A stretch of DNA of 29,877 bases from Candidatus Kerfeldbacteria bacterium (GTDB taxonomy: Bacteria; Patescibacteriota; Patescibacteriia; SBBC01; CAIJZX01), in contig JACRFO010000024.1 in assembly GCA_016217865.1 (NCBI GenBank), forward strand, positions 1 to 29,877, read 5' to 3'. Below are positions 16,789 to 23,978 of this stretch, one piece after another; positions within the stretch are counted from its first letter, which is position 1, and each line of letters begins with the position of its first letter. The notes beneath the pieces are model-generated. The model was not told the DNA's origin. It made no database searches and worked only from the letters and a program-made list of their open reading frames with translations. The position numbers and the translations under genes were made by a program.

Positions 16789-17430
16789 CGATTTGACCGT
16801 TCGGGTGAACCGCAGCAACTCGCGCCAACGTTTCGCCGGCGTAGCTGACAGCATCACCGAGGAACCGATCGTGAACTCTTTGGCGCCAGCCGCGATGAGC
16901 CGACCGATTGTCCGACGGTTCACCCCGCCGTCTACGGACAACGGTACCCCAGGATAACGGAGAATTGTTTCACGAATGCGTCGGTCAGCTTTGGCGATAA
17001 GTGGTGCATGGTAGTGCCCCGGGTGGACGGTCATAAGTTGAATTCCGTCGACCAGTTTCAGGACTGGACGCAGCCGTGACAGTGGCGTTGACGGATTAAT
17101 GGCGACAACCACCGAGCAACCGGTTCGGCGGATGGACCGGATCGCCGTTATAACATCACGCGACTCGATGTGCACAACAACGGTCGACGGACGGGCTGAC
17201 CGGATCACTGGCACCCAATCCAACGGCCGGGAAACCATCAAATGGAACATAACCGTATGGGATTGGAAGCGATGAGACAAAATGTTCGGGCCGACCGATT
17301 TCGTCGGTACAAAGGCACCGTCCATGATGTCGACATGAACCCGCCGACTCAAACGAGTGGCCAGACGAAACCGCCGACGGTACGACGGCGCTGTAGCCGC
17401 CAGCACAGACGGGGTTAATCTAACGGGCAT
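16786..17430 (-). CDS. rpe: Ribulose-phosphate 3-epimerase
   Basis: TIM-barrel metalloenzyme interconverting ribulose 5-phosphate and xylulose 5-phosphate. Family landmarks: LTPSVLAATAPSY at the N-terminus, VHVDIMDGAFVP (metal His and catalytic Asp), MFHLMVSRP (second metal His), MTVHPGHYHAPLI (usually V-N-P-G-F-G-G-Q, here divergent) and VPLSVDGGVNRRTI with the second catalytic Asp. The start at 17430 (MPVRLTPS) lies inside the last codons of rpiB, overlapping it by 11 nt; the further upstream GTG at 17451 would overlap more. It has 214 aa, typical. Divergence at the GFGGQ loop leaves some doubt on the exact epimer substrate. Confidence 0.87.
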   Translation of the reverse strand: MPVRLTPSVLAATAPSYRRRFRLATRLSRRVHVDIMDGAFVPTKSVGPNILSHRFQSHTVMFHLMVSRPLDWVPVIRSARPSTVVVHIESRDVITAIRSIRRTGCSVVVAINPSTPLSRLRPVLKLVDGIQLMTVHPGHYHAPLIAKADRRIRETILRYPGVPLSVDGGVNRRTIGRLIAAGAKEFTIGSSVMLSATPAKRWRELLRFTRTVKS

Positions 17431-17866
17431 GTTCGATACGCGAGATTTCACGCAGACGTCGCTGGTAGCGAGCGATCGGCCGGTATGGTTGTTTCAGCCA
17501 CAGTCGAACGATACGCTTCATTTCAGTAATCGATTGAAAATCCGATGCCAGCGATAGGACGTTCGTCTTTTCATCTCGACGGCTGCGCTGTGCGACCCGA
17601 CTGGACCATCCTTGGACAGCGCGGACTCCTTCAAATTTATTGGCAACGAGAGCCATCCCCACTCCCGAGCGGCAAACCACCACGCCAACGGCGTGACGGT
17701 CTTGTTGAATTGTCCGCGCTAAACGAGCCGCCCAGATCGGGTAATCATCGGTCGGCGTCAACCGAGCTGGACCAAGGTCAATAACTGGCTGGCCACTCCG
17801 GCGCAACCAGGCTACGAGTAGCTGCTTCTTGGTAAAACCTCCATGATCAGCCGCGATGTAGACCAT
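17420..17866 (-). CDS. rpiB: Ribose-5-phosphate isomerase B (RpiB/LacAB family)
   Basis: Interconverts ribose 5-phosphate and ribulose 5-phosphate. 148 aa, normal. It shows IAADHGGFTKKQ at the N-terminus (phosphate and ring binding), TDDYPIWA, and the catalytic Cys in VVVCRSGVGMALVANK. The later family string, usually with a His before N-x-N-V-L, reads SRRDEKTNVLSL, so the ring-opening His appears to be replaced. The start at 17866 (MVYIAADHGG) is chosen because an extended -10 ends 6 nt before it and it matches the family N-terminus. It leads rpiB-rpe, with the aldolase gene behind a further internal promoter. Confidence 0.88.
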   Translation of the reverse strand: MVYIAADHGGFTKKQLLVAWLRRSGQPVIDLGPARLTPTDDYPIWAARLARTIQQDRHAVGVVVCRSGVGMALVANKFEGVRAVQGWSSRVAQRSRRDEKTNVLSLASDFQSITEMKRIVRLWLKQPYRPIARYQRRLREISRIEHAR

Positions 17867-17872
17867 AGAACT

Positions 17873-17881
17873 AGTATAGCA
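17873..17881 (-). promoter_or_regulatory. Extended -10 (TGCTATACT) of rpiB; leaderless
   Basis: TGCTATACT, then 6 nt (AGTTCT), then the ATG at 17866. The expected transcription start coincides with the start codon. No -35 is recognisable, because that position is filled by the hairpin at 17882-17907. Confidence 0.7.
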
Positions 17882-17907
17882 CAACGCCGGCGGCGAGGCC
17901 GGCGTTG
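17882..17907 (-). terminator. GC-rich hairpin after the cupredoxin gene
   Basis: Perfect 10-bp inverted repeat CAACGCCGGC/GCCGGCGTTG (17882-17891 and 17898-17907) with a 6-nt loop, 5 nt downstream of the cupredoxin stop. It has no U-tract and abuts the rpiB promoter. It probably separates the two units by termination or by stabilising the mRNA 3' end. Confidence 0.6.
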
Positions 17908-17912
17908 CTGGG

Positions 17913-18371
17913 CTATTGGACGATGACCGTGCCCTGGAATTTGCTATTCGTACTGTCGTCGTGATCGTGGTAGCCGAAGCTCCCCGTTCGCGTAAACGTG
18001 AAGGAGTAACTCGAACCGTTGGCGACGCCCGACAGACTATCAAATCCCGGGTAGCCGGTATGCGTCGGATGCGGATTTGAGGAGATCTGGTGTGCCGTTG
18101 AGTCGTTGTTCACGAACTTGACGGTATCGCCCGCTTTGATCGTCACAGTCTTCGGTGACACACCGCTCGAGGTAATAGTTACCGTCTGGGCGGTGACCGA
18201 CGGGGTGGTCGTGAACGAACCGGTCGTAGAACTATTCGTCGAGAGTGACGTATTGACATTGGTCGTCACGGTAACATTCGTGTTGCCGGTCGTAACGTTG
18301 GACTTGAACGAACAAGCCGCGCCGAACAGTACCAGCGCCCCTAGACCGACGAGTAAACGTGCGTGTTTCAT
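17913..18371 (-). CDS. Cys-less cupredoxin-like lipoprotein
   Basis: 152 aa. The N-terminal signal ends LVLFGAAC, a lipobox-like sequence with C20 the candidate lipidated residue. A Thr/Asn/Ser/Val-rich linker (22-60) is followed by a cupredoxin-like beta domain (about 62-152: VSPKTVTIKAGDTVKFVN, then STAHQI with H94). The type 1 copper loop, normally Y-x-C-x-x-H-x-x-M, reads GYHDHDDS (H135, H137): Cys and Met are missing. H101 and H104 add possible ligands. A classical blue-copper electron carrier is therefore unlikely; copper binding or buffering by His is an inference. GGAGGG sits just upstream of the ATG, and the gene follows the His-rich membrane protein by 15 nt, so both are one operon. 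Confidence 0.8.
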   Translation of the reverse strand: MKHARLLVGLGALVLFGAACSFKSNVTTGNTNVTVTTNVNTSLSTNSSTTGSFTTTPSVTAQTVTITSSGVSPKTVTIKAGDTVKFVNNDSTAHQISSNPHPTHTGYPGFDSLSGVANGSSYSFTFTRTGSFGYHDHDDSTNSKFQGTVIVQ

Positions 18372-18386
18372 ATTCCCTCCGTAGAA

Positions 18387-18992
18387 TTAAAGTTCTTGCG
18401 AAAATGTGTAATTCGCTGGTGGCGTGAGCGTCGTACCCGCCGCCCCCACCATCAAGACGTACGACGTCCGATCACGGAGTACAGTTTCCGGACCGGTTGA
18501 TATTTCCTGACCGTCAGCGAAGAGCTTCAGTTGCTTGGTCGAGTCAAGATTGACGTCTAACAGCTGGGTCAAAGTATACGCTTCATCCCAAACCGTAAAG
18601 AAGTTGCCTAAAGTAAAATCGCGTTTGACCGGCGCTTCCACATGGATCACTCCGGTACCGTCATGGGTATGGAGTGGATGGAGACAATCATTCGTGATGC
18701 CGGTATCGGTTGGGATCGGGCGTTCTGTACCGTCGACAAGAATCGTCAGGTGGCTATGAATGTGAAACGTCGTGGCCATGTCGGTCGTACAAGACAACAC
18801 AATCCGACGTAGCTCATCGGCTTTCTTGGTCGCAGTACTGGCATCCGACGGTGCCGGCCTGCTCATGAACCACCATCCGGCTGACCCGGCCACGATAACG
18901 ATCGCGGCCAGCCACCACCATGGTGCGCGGCTCGTGGTAGCACCGCGTGCGGCTAGTTTTCTTGCGCGTCGTTCAGCCCGGGATTCGTACAT
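18387..18992 (-). CDS. His-rich single-pass membrane protein of unknown function
   Basis: 201 aa. A basic cytoplasmic head (1-24, RAERRARKLAARG) precedes one membrane helix (about 25-43), and the rest is predicted extracytoplasmic. The domain carries a dense His/Cys pattern: H77, H79 and H81 in FHIHSHLTI, C103-x-H105-x-x-H108-x-H110 in NDCLHPLHTHD, H117 in VIHVEAP, plus C68. FTLGNFFTVWDEA follows. I do not recognise a named family; the H-x-H-x-H and C-x-H-x-x-H-x-H sets suggest a metal site. The neighbouring cupredoxin-like lipoprotein suggests copper. It is the first gene of a two-gene unit; a dyad overlapping a -10 box lies upstream. Confidence 0.72.
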   Translation of the reverse strand: MYESRAERRARKLAARGATTSRAPWWWLAAIVIVAGSAGWWFMSRPAPSDASTATKKADELRRIVLSCTTDMATTFHIHSHLTILVDGTERPIPTDTGITNDCLHPLHTHDGTGVIHVEAPVKRDFTLGNFFTVWDEAYTLTQLLDVNLDSTKQLKLFADGQEISTGPETVLRDRTSYVLMVGAAGTTLTPPANYTFSQEL

Positions 18993-19005
18993 AGAGTTAT
19001 ATTAC

Positions 19006-19024
19006 TACTACAAGTCGTAGTATA
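19006..19024 (-). promoter_or_regulatory. Promoter -10 overlapped by an operator-like dyad
   Basis: Minus strand TATACT (19019-19024) is a good -10, giving a leader of about 20 nt to the ATG at 18992 with no Shine-Dalgarno. A perfect dyad TACTAC-N5-GTAGTA (19006-19022) overlaps the -10 and would cover the start site, the geometry of a repressor operator; it could equally form a 6-bp hairpin in the leader. Which regulator, if any, is unknown. Confidence 0.5.
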
Positions 19025-19027
19025 CAA

Positions 19028-19333
19028 TCAGCCACGCAACATGGTCAATTGCTGTCGAGCTTCGGGTGAAATCTTATCGGGGTTCCACGGCGGGTCAAAG
19101 GTGACGTCAATGACGACGGTAGTGCAACCAGTCGCAGCATTGATCTTCGTTTCCATGTCCTGGCGAAAATACGGGACGAGCGGGCAACCGGGCGTTGTCA
19201 GCGTCATCAACACATGCACCGTCGGTCCGTCGACGGTGACATCGTAAATCAGTCCGAGGCTAACGACATCGAGTCCCAACTCCGGGTCGTAACACTTCTG
19301 TAACGCCTGGTACACCTGATCACGCATACTCAT
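19028..19333 (-). CDS. DUF59/MIP18-family metal-sulfur cluster assembly factor (SufT-like)
   Basis: About 101 aa, a single DUF59 domain: YDPELGLDVVSLGLIYDV, then the Cys motif MTLTTPGCPLVPYF, and the C-terminal VTFDPPWNPDKISPEARQQL. Proteins of this family help load Fe-S clusters onto targets. A GxxLxxxx-type start at 19333 (MSMRD) or 19327 (MRDQ) is possible; AGGG overlaps the trxB stop 3 or 9 nt upstream respectively, so 19327 may be the real one. It follows trxB by 5 nt and is co-transcribed with it, linking thiol redox and Fe-S maturation. Confidence 0.87.
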   Translation of the reverse strand: MSMRDQVYQALQKCYDPELGLDVVSLGLIYDVTVDGPTVHVLMTLTTPGCPLVPYFRQDMETKINAATGCTTVVIDVTFDPPWNPDKISPEARQQLTMLRG

Positions 19334-19338
19334 GGTCC

Positions 19339-20268
19339 CTACGTGGTGGCGTTGAGATGAGCTAAAAACTTTTCCGCTTCCAGCGCTGCCATGCACCCCC
19401 AGCCAGCAGCAGTCACGGCTTGACGGTAACGGTAATCGGCCACGTCGCCGCCGATGAATACCCCTGGGACGCTGCTGAAGACTTGGTCTTTCACAACTAA
19501 GTACCCTTTCACGTCCAATTCGAGTTGTCCCTGGAAGATCGACGTGTTCGGTTGATGCCCGATAGCTAGAAACACACCGCCCGTGGCAACGTCCTCCGTC
19601 GTCCCGTTTTCGGCATGTTGGAGTTTGACGCCCGTCACGGTTTCGCTGCCGAGCACGTCAACCACGTTGACTCCGTAACGGATGGAAATCTTCGGATCCT
19701 GTTCGGCCCGGTGCTGGAGCGCCTTGCTCGCCCGGAGCGCTTGACCACGAACGAGGACCGTCACCTTCGTCGCAAACTTCGTCAGGTAGGTTGCTTCTTC
19801 CAAGGCTGCATCTCCCCCACCAACTACGACTAGTTCCTTGCCTTTAAAGAAGAAGCCGTCGCACGTGGCACAAGCGGAAACACCATGCCCGCGAAGACGC
19901 TGCTCGTTCGGCAAACCAAGCCATTTCGCCGATGCACCAGTGCTGATAATGACTGATTCGGCCTCCGTCACATCCTCCCCAGCCCAGAGTTTGAAGGGTC
20001 GCTGTGAAAAGTCTACTTTTGTGACAGTCGACTCAACGATGGTCGTCCCAAATCGCGAGGCTTGTTCGCGCATGGCCTGCATCAGTTCCGGACCGATAAC
20101 CCCTTTCGGGAACCCTGGGAAATTCTCGACCTCGGTGGTCCACATCAGCTGGCCACCTGGCTCCGGGCCGGCGAACAACACCGGTTTGAGATCGGCTCGG
20201 GCGGCATAGATTCCCGCGGTGTATCCGGCAGGTCCTGAACCTAAAATGGCGACTTTGACGTGCTGCAT
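19339..20268 (-). CDS. trxB: Thioredoxin reductase
   Basis: FAD/NADPH flavoprotein reducing thioredoxin in the cytoplasm. Visible: FAD-binding GSGPAGYTAGIYAAR (10-24), the redox-active C133-A-T-C136 in SACATCDGFF, the NADPH Rossmann motif VVVGGGDAALEEA, and the C-terminal FAD motif GVFIGGDVADYRYRQAVTAAGWG. 309 aa, normal. The start at 20268 (MQHVKVAILGSG) is chosen over 20304 because it begins the FAD-binding strand and an extended -10 lies just upstream. The thioredoxin partner is not in the window. Confidence 0.96.
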   Translation of the reverse strand: MQHVKVAILGSGPAGYTAGIYAARADLKPVLFAGPEPGGQLMWTTEVENFPGFPKGVIGPELMQAMREQASRFGTTIVESTVTKVDFSQRPFKLWAGEDVTEAESVIISTGASAKWLGLPNEQRLRGHGVSACATCDGFFFKGKELVVVGGGDAALEEATYLTKFATKVTVLVRGQALRASKALQHRAEQDPKISIRYGVNVVDVLGSETVTGVKLQHAENGTTEDVATGGVFLAIGHQPNTSIFQGQLELDVKGYLVVKDQVFSSVPGVFIGGDVADYRYRQAVTAAGWGCMAALEAEKFLAHLNATT

Positions 20269-20276
20269 AAGACTGC

Positions 20277-20285
20277 AGTGTAGCA
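20277..20285 (-). promoter_or_regulatory. Extended -10 (TGCTACACT) of trxB; near-leaderless
   Basis: TGCTACACT followed by 8 nt and the ATG at 20268, giving a predicted leader of about 0-2 nt. No clear -35 was found. Confidence 0.55.
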
Positions 20286-20431
20286 CAGACGGCTCAATCT
20301 TCATAACCCAGCGGCGGGGTATTTCGCTTTACCTTAGCCAAAATTATCGGTTCAGTCCCCTGCTCGACTCGTTCTGTGGTTGCATTTTTCACCTACCAGA
20401 CTTGACTGACCTCCCCAGAAAACCCAAGGTT

Positions 20432-20440
20432 TGCTATACT
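20432..20440 (+). promoter_or_regulatory. Extended -10 (TGCTATACT) of the HU gene
   Basis: TGCTATACT at 20432-20440. The HU ATG is at 20479, so this transcript has a leader of about 32 nt, unlike the leaderless units nearby. No Shine-Dalgarno sequence is close to the ATG; a GAGG lies too far upstream (20445-20448). The remainder of the 20269-20431 gap shows nothing else I can support. Confidence 0.62.
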
Positions 20441-20478
20441 TTGTGAGGATATTTACTTATTAAGTACGTTGTCACCAT

Positions 20479-20772
20479 ATGGCAGACAAACCAATGACCA
20501 AGTCTGGTCTCGTGGCCTTCCTGGCCGAAAAGTCCGGTATGAGCAAGAAAGACGTGAGCACCTTCTGGGAGCTCCTCGTCGATACGGCCTACAAGCAGGC
20601 CAAGACAGTCGGTGAAATCACCCTGCCGGGTCTCGGCAAGTTGATGAAGAAGAACCGCGCCGCTCGCCAAGGCCGCAACCCGGCTACGGGCGAAACGATC
20701 CAGATTCCGGCCAAGACGGTGGTCAAGTTCCGTGTGGCCAAAGCTGCTAAGGATTCGATCCTCGGCAAATAA
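20479..20772 (+). CDS. hup: HU-family DNA-binding protein
   Basis: 97-aa nucleoid protein that bends DNA as a dimer. The helical N-terminal half (MTKSGLVAFLAEKSGMSKKDV) is followed by ITLPGLGKLMKKNRAARQGRNPATGETIQIP, which includes the RNPATGE strand of the DNA-embracing arm, and a basic VVKFRVAKAAKD tail. Length and motifs are canonical. It is monocistronic, with its own promoter and a strong terminator. A second Met six residues in (MTKS) is an alternative start. Confidence 0.96.
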   Translation: MADKPMTKSGLVAFLAEKSGMSKKDVSTFWELLVDTAYKQAKTVGEITLPGLGKLMKKNRAARQGRNPATGETIQIPAKTVVKFRVAKAAKDSILGK

Positions 20773-20783
20773 GCGTCCGATTG

Positions 20784-20820
20784 AAACACCATCCGGCCTA
20801 GCGGCCGGATGTTTGTTATT
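20784..20820 (+). terminator. Intrinsic terminator of the HU gene
   Basis: Perfect 9-bp stem CATCCGGCC/GGCCGGATG (20790-20798 and 20803-20811), 4-nt loop TAGC, then TTTGTTATTT. It lies between HU and the convergent beta-CASP gene and may weakly serve the latter too (GTGTTT after the stem on the minus strand). Confidence 0.87.
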
Positions 20821-22211
20821 TACACGTCGTACGTTTGCCCGCGCGTTGGGATCGTCACCTGCCAATCAGGATGATCGGTCTGGAGGCGCTGCTGGAGTAC
20901 ACTGGCGCGGTTCGGTTCACCATGAACAAGGTACACGTTACGGACGCCAGTGATGGCGGCCGCGTAGGCCGACAATTCATTCACGTCAGCATGGGCTGAC
21001 AGGTCGTTAAGCGTCGCCACTTCCGCTCTGACCGGGTGGGACCGGCCAAACAACCTGACGGTTGGTTGACGTTCAACGATATGACGGCCAACGGTTCCTT
21101 GGGCTTGGTAGCCGGTAAAGAGCACCATGTTCTTCGGATCATCGAGGGTATTGGCGAGATGGTGCATAATCCGTCCCCCCGTCGCCATCCCTGACGCACT
21201 GATGATCATCAACGGTCCAGACATGCTGTTGAGCGCCTTCGAGTCCTCAACGCTGTGGGTGTACTGTAAGTTCCTAAAGATGAGCGGGTCTTCGCCAGGC
21301 AAACGGAAATCACTTTTCGTTTCTGCATCGTACTCTTGCTGGTGCTGGGTAAAGACCGTCGTGATCTGGCTAGCCAACGGACTATCGACGTAGATGGGCA
21401 GGCGCGGTATCCGCCCCTGGTCCGTCAACTCATGCAACAAGTAGACCAGTTCCTGGGTTCGGCCAAGTGAGAAGGCCGGGACAACGATCTTTCCTCGACG
21501 GGCGACCACCCGCTGGACCAGTTCGGTCAGCTTACCCATGACACTGTGCACCGGTTGGTGTTCACGACCTCCGTACGTTGATTCCATGATCAGCGTCGCC
21601 ACTGGATCGTGGACGACAACGGGGTCGTTGAGGAGTGGTGTATCCTGACGACCTAAGTCACCCGTAAACGCGACCGCCTCCCGGCCATCGGTGACAACAA
21701 TGACTGCCGAACCGAGGATGTGACCGGCGTCGTACAACTTCGCCTTGATGCCCGGACAAACGTCATGCCAGATACCGCTACCATTCGCATACGGCCAAAC
21801 CTGCCAGCGCTGCATGACGGCCGGGATATCTTCGGCTGTGTAGAGCGGAACAACTAATTCTGAACCAGGCCAGCGTTTACGATTAGCATACTCCGCATCC
21901 TGCTGTTGGAGCTTAGCCGCATCAAGGAGAATGAGCTCGGCTAAATCCCGCGTGGCGGCGGTCGAAATAATTGGACCGGTAAAGCCTGATTTCACCAAAA
22001 CCGGCAACAGTCCAACGTGGTCGAGGTGCGCGTGCGAGATGAGTATCGCCGTGATCGAACTTCCCGGGAACGGTAGCCGGTTACGATCACCCTGCTCACG
22101 GGCTGGGCCTTGGTACATCCCACAATCGAGTAGGATTCGCTGTTCGCCGAACTCTACCAAGTGTTTCGATCCGGTCACTTCGCCGGCAGCTCCAAAAAAC
22201 GTCAAACGCAT
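20820..22211 (-). CDS. Beta-CASP metallo-beta-lactamase RNA-processing nuclease (CPSF-like)
   Basis: 463 aa. The zinc motif SHAHLDHVG (59-67, H60-x-H62-x-D64-H65) is followed by GHILGSAVIVV and AFTGDLG, the next metal ligands. The beta-CASP cap follows (VVPAFSLGRTQELVYLLHEL, then SGMATGGRI and LFTGYQAQGTVGR). The last motif is the His of VYLVHGEPNR. This is the bacterial and archaeal CPSF-73/YSH1-like RNase group rather than RNase J, which has an extra C-terminal domain. It probably processes or degrades RNA. It sits 1 nt after the antiporter stop and shares its transcript. Confidence 0.88.
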   Translation of the reverse strand: MRLTFFGAAGEVTGSKHLVEFGEQRILLDCGMYQGPAREQGDRNRLPFPGSSITAILISHAHLDHVGLLPVLVKSGFTGPIISTAATRDLAELILLDAAKLQQQDAEYANRKRWPGSELVVPLYTAEDIPAVMQRWQVWPYANGSGIWHDVCPGIKAKLYDAGHILGSAVIVVTDGREAVAFTGDLGRQDTPLLNDPVVVHDPVATLIMESTYGGREHQPVHSVMGKLTELVQRVVARRGKIVVPAFSLGRTQELVYLLHELTDQGRIPRLPIYVDSPLASQITTVFTQHQQEYDAETKSDFRLPGEDPLIFRNLQYTHSVEDSKALNSMSGPLMIISASGMATGGRIMHHLANTLDDPKNMVLFTGYQAQGTVGRHIVERQPTVRLFGRSHPVRAEVATLNDLSAHADVNELSAYAAAITGVRNVYLVHGEPNRASVLQQRLQTDHPDWQVTIPTRGQTYDV

Positions 22212-22212
22212 A

Positions 22213-23892
22213 TCAATCGGTATCCAGGTGTTTAACTAAGCGTTGGTCGTGCCGACGGAGTTGATCGAGATGTTTGAGTTTGATGTCGCGAGCAATTGCT
22301 TGACCGAGGAGGTGGCCGGCGGTGAGGTGTGGGCGAAAGACGTAATCAACTCCCGCAGCGTAAAGTTGCGCCGTATCAGCGTCGTTCTCGCCCCGAATGA
22401 CCAGCCGCGGTTTCCGCTTCTGACTTCGGAGGTACTCAATCAGGTTTAAATTCTCCGTCATATTCGGAACGGTTGAAATAACGAGTCGCACTCGGCGGAA
22501 ATCTATGTGTTTCAAAATATCATGATCACTCACGTCGCCGAACAGCACGCGGTAACGCCGGGCCTGCAAGTCAGCGACCACATCCGGGTCATCATCAATG
22601 ATGACCAGCTCTTCTCGACCGAGGCTGGTGGCGATGTTCTGCCCGACCCGGTGCGCCCCGATCAAGAGGATTGGCCGGCTGTACATCGGCAGTTCCTCTC
22701 CTTCGGAAGGGGCCTGGCTGCGGTGGAAGAAGCTGACCACTGGTTCGAGCCACCCATACAACCGATCACCATGCATGATCATGTACGAAGAAACCGCAAT
22801 TGTGATAATGCCAACGGCCGTAATGATCGTTACATCCTGCTGATCGATATGCCCGAGGCTCAACCCGAGGCTCGCGAGGATGAGACTAAATTCAGAAATC
22901 TGCGCTACGGTAATGCCGGTAAGAAAACTGGTTCGGCGATGGTAACCCATCCAGCCCATGATGATTAGCACGATGACCGGATTGCCAACAAGCACAAACA
23001 GCGAGTAGACAAGAATCGGGCCAGTCAGGGCTGCCATGTTCGTCAGGACGATGCTGCTACCGAGGACGATGAAGAACAAAACAATGAAGAAGTCACGCAG
23101 TGGCCGAATCCGGCTGGCGATTTGGTAGTGCGTTGAGGAGTTCGCTAAGGCGATGCCGGCGAGAAACCCGCCGATTTCCGTCGACAACCCCATCGAGCGG
23201 ACGATAGCCGCTAAGGCAAAGACCCAGGCCAGGCTCGATAAGAACAGGAGTTCTTCAGAATGAGCAATTTTCGAGAAAATCTGCGGAATGATCGAACGGC
23301 CCAGCCAAAAAGCGAACAAGAACAGGAGGATGGCCTGCCCGATCGTCAGTACCAATGGTCCAGCCGAAACCGTTGCCCCATCGCGGACGCTGGCCAGAAT
23401 CACGAGAAGGAGAATCGCCACGATGTCCTGGACGAGCAGGATGCCGAGACTCAACTTACCGTAGAGGCTGTTAATGTCTTGACGTTCAGAGAGTAACTTG
23501 ACGACCACGACGGTGCTGGAGAACGTCAGCGCCATAGCAATGTAGGCGGCCGAGAGCGGCGTCAGTTGCAAGAAGATGCCGATGAAAAAACCGCCGACAA
23601 AGGTGAAGACGATTTGACCTAAGCCGAGAATAATGGCTGCCCAACCGATCCGTCGCAACGCACCGACGTTAATTTCCAGTCCAACCATGAAGAGCAGGAG
23701 GGTAACGCCGAGTTCTGAAAACGTTTGGTAGATCGGGCGCGTGTCTGTATTCACTAAGCCAACGCCAGCAATCATCATGCCGACGACCAGGTACGCGAGG
23801 ATCATCGGTTGTTTTAGTACACGCGCCACCATCCCTACCACTGCGGTCAGGGAAAGGAGGAGGGCTAACTCGGTGATGCCATCGGTGATCAT
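22213..23892 (-). CDS. CPA2-family cation:proton antiporter with TrkA-N domain (KefB-like)
   Basis: 559 aa. About twelve membrane helices occupy residues 1-375 (Na+/H+ exchanger fold, for example FSSTVVVVKLLSERQDI and EIGGFLAGIALANSS). A cytosolic TrkA-N/RCK Rossmann domain follows (about 405-520: ILLIGAHRVGQNIATSLG, then IIDDDPDVVADL). The GxGxxG dinucleotide site reads G-A-H-R-V-G, slightly altered. The domain order is that of KefB/KefC-type K+ efflux systems and YbaL. Ion specificity is not determinable. It is the first gene of the unit with the beta-CASP nuclease. Confidence 0.9.
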   Translation of the reverse strand: MITDGITELALLLSLTAVVGMVARVLKQPMILAYLVVGMMIAGVGLVNTDTRPIYQTFSELGVTLLLFMVGLEINVGALRRIGWAAIILGLGQIVFTFVGGFFIGIFLQLTPLSAAYIAMALTFSSTVVVVKLLSERQDINSLYGKLSLGILLVQDIVAILLLVILASVRDGATVSAGPLVLTIGQAILLFLFAFWLGRSIIPQIFSKIAHSEELLFLSSLAWVFALAAIVRSMGLSTEIGGFLAGIALANSSTHYQIASRIRPLRDFFIVLFFIVLGSSIVLTNMAALTGPILVYSLFVLVGNPVIVLIIMGWMGYHRRTSFLTGITVAQISEFSLILASLGLSLGHIDQQDVTIITAVGIITIAVSSYMIMHGDRLYGWLEPVVSFFHRSQAPSEGEELPMYSRPILLIGAHRVGQNIATSLGREELVIIDDDPDVVADLQARRYRVLFGDVSDHDILKHIDFRRVRLVISTVPNMTENLNLIEYLRSQKRKPRLVIRGENDADTAQLYAAGVDYVFRPHLTAGHLLGQAIARDIKLKHLDQLRRHDQRLVKHLDTD

Positions 23893-23930
23893 GTCGAGTA
23901 TTTCTGTGTGTTCGTTTTTCGCTTAGCTGT

Positions 23931-23939
23931 AGTGTACCA
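23931..23939 (-). promoter_or_regulatory. Extended -10 (TGGTACACT) of the antiporter gene
   Basis: TGGTACACT, 38 nt upstream of the ATG at 23892; the predicted leader is about 31 nt and has no Shine-Dalgarno sequence. The call rests on the shared TGN-TACACT form also seen before trxB and tRNA-Gln. Confidence 0.5.
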
Positions 23940-23978
23940 TACAACCGCCAGCCTGGCAGCTACTCCCCTGCGCACCGC

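Noticed and set aside
20269..20431. Small gene or riboswitch between trxB and HU
   Set aside because: The only open frame lacks a start context and family resemblance, and no conserved aptamer-like structure was recognised.
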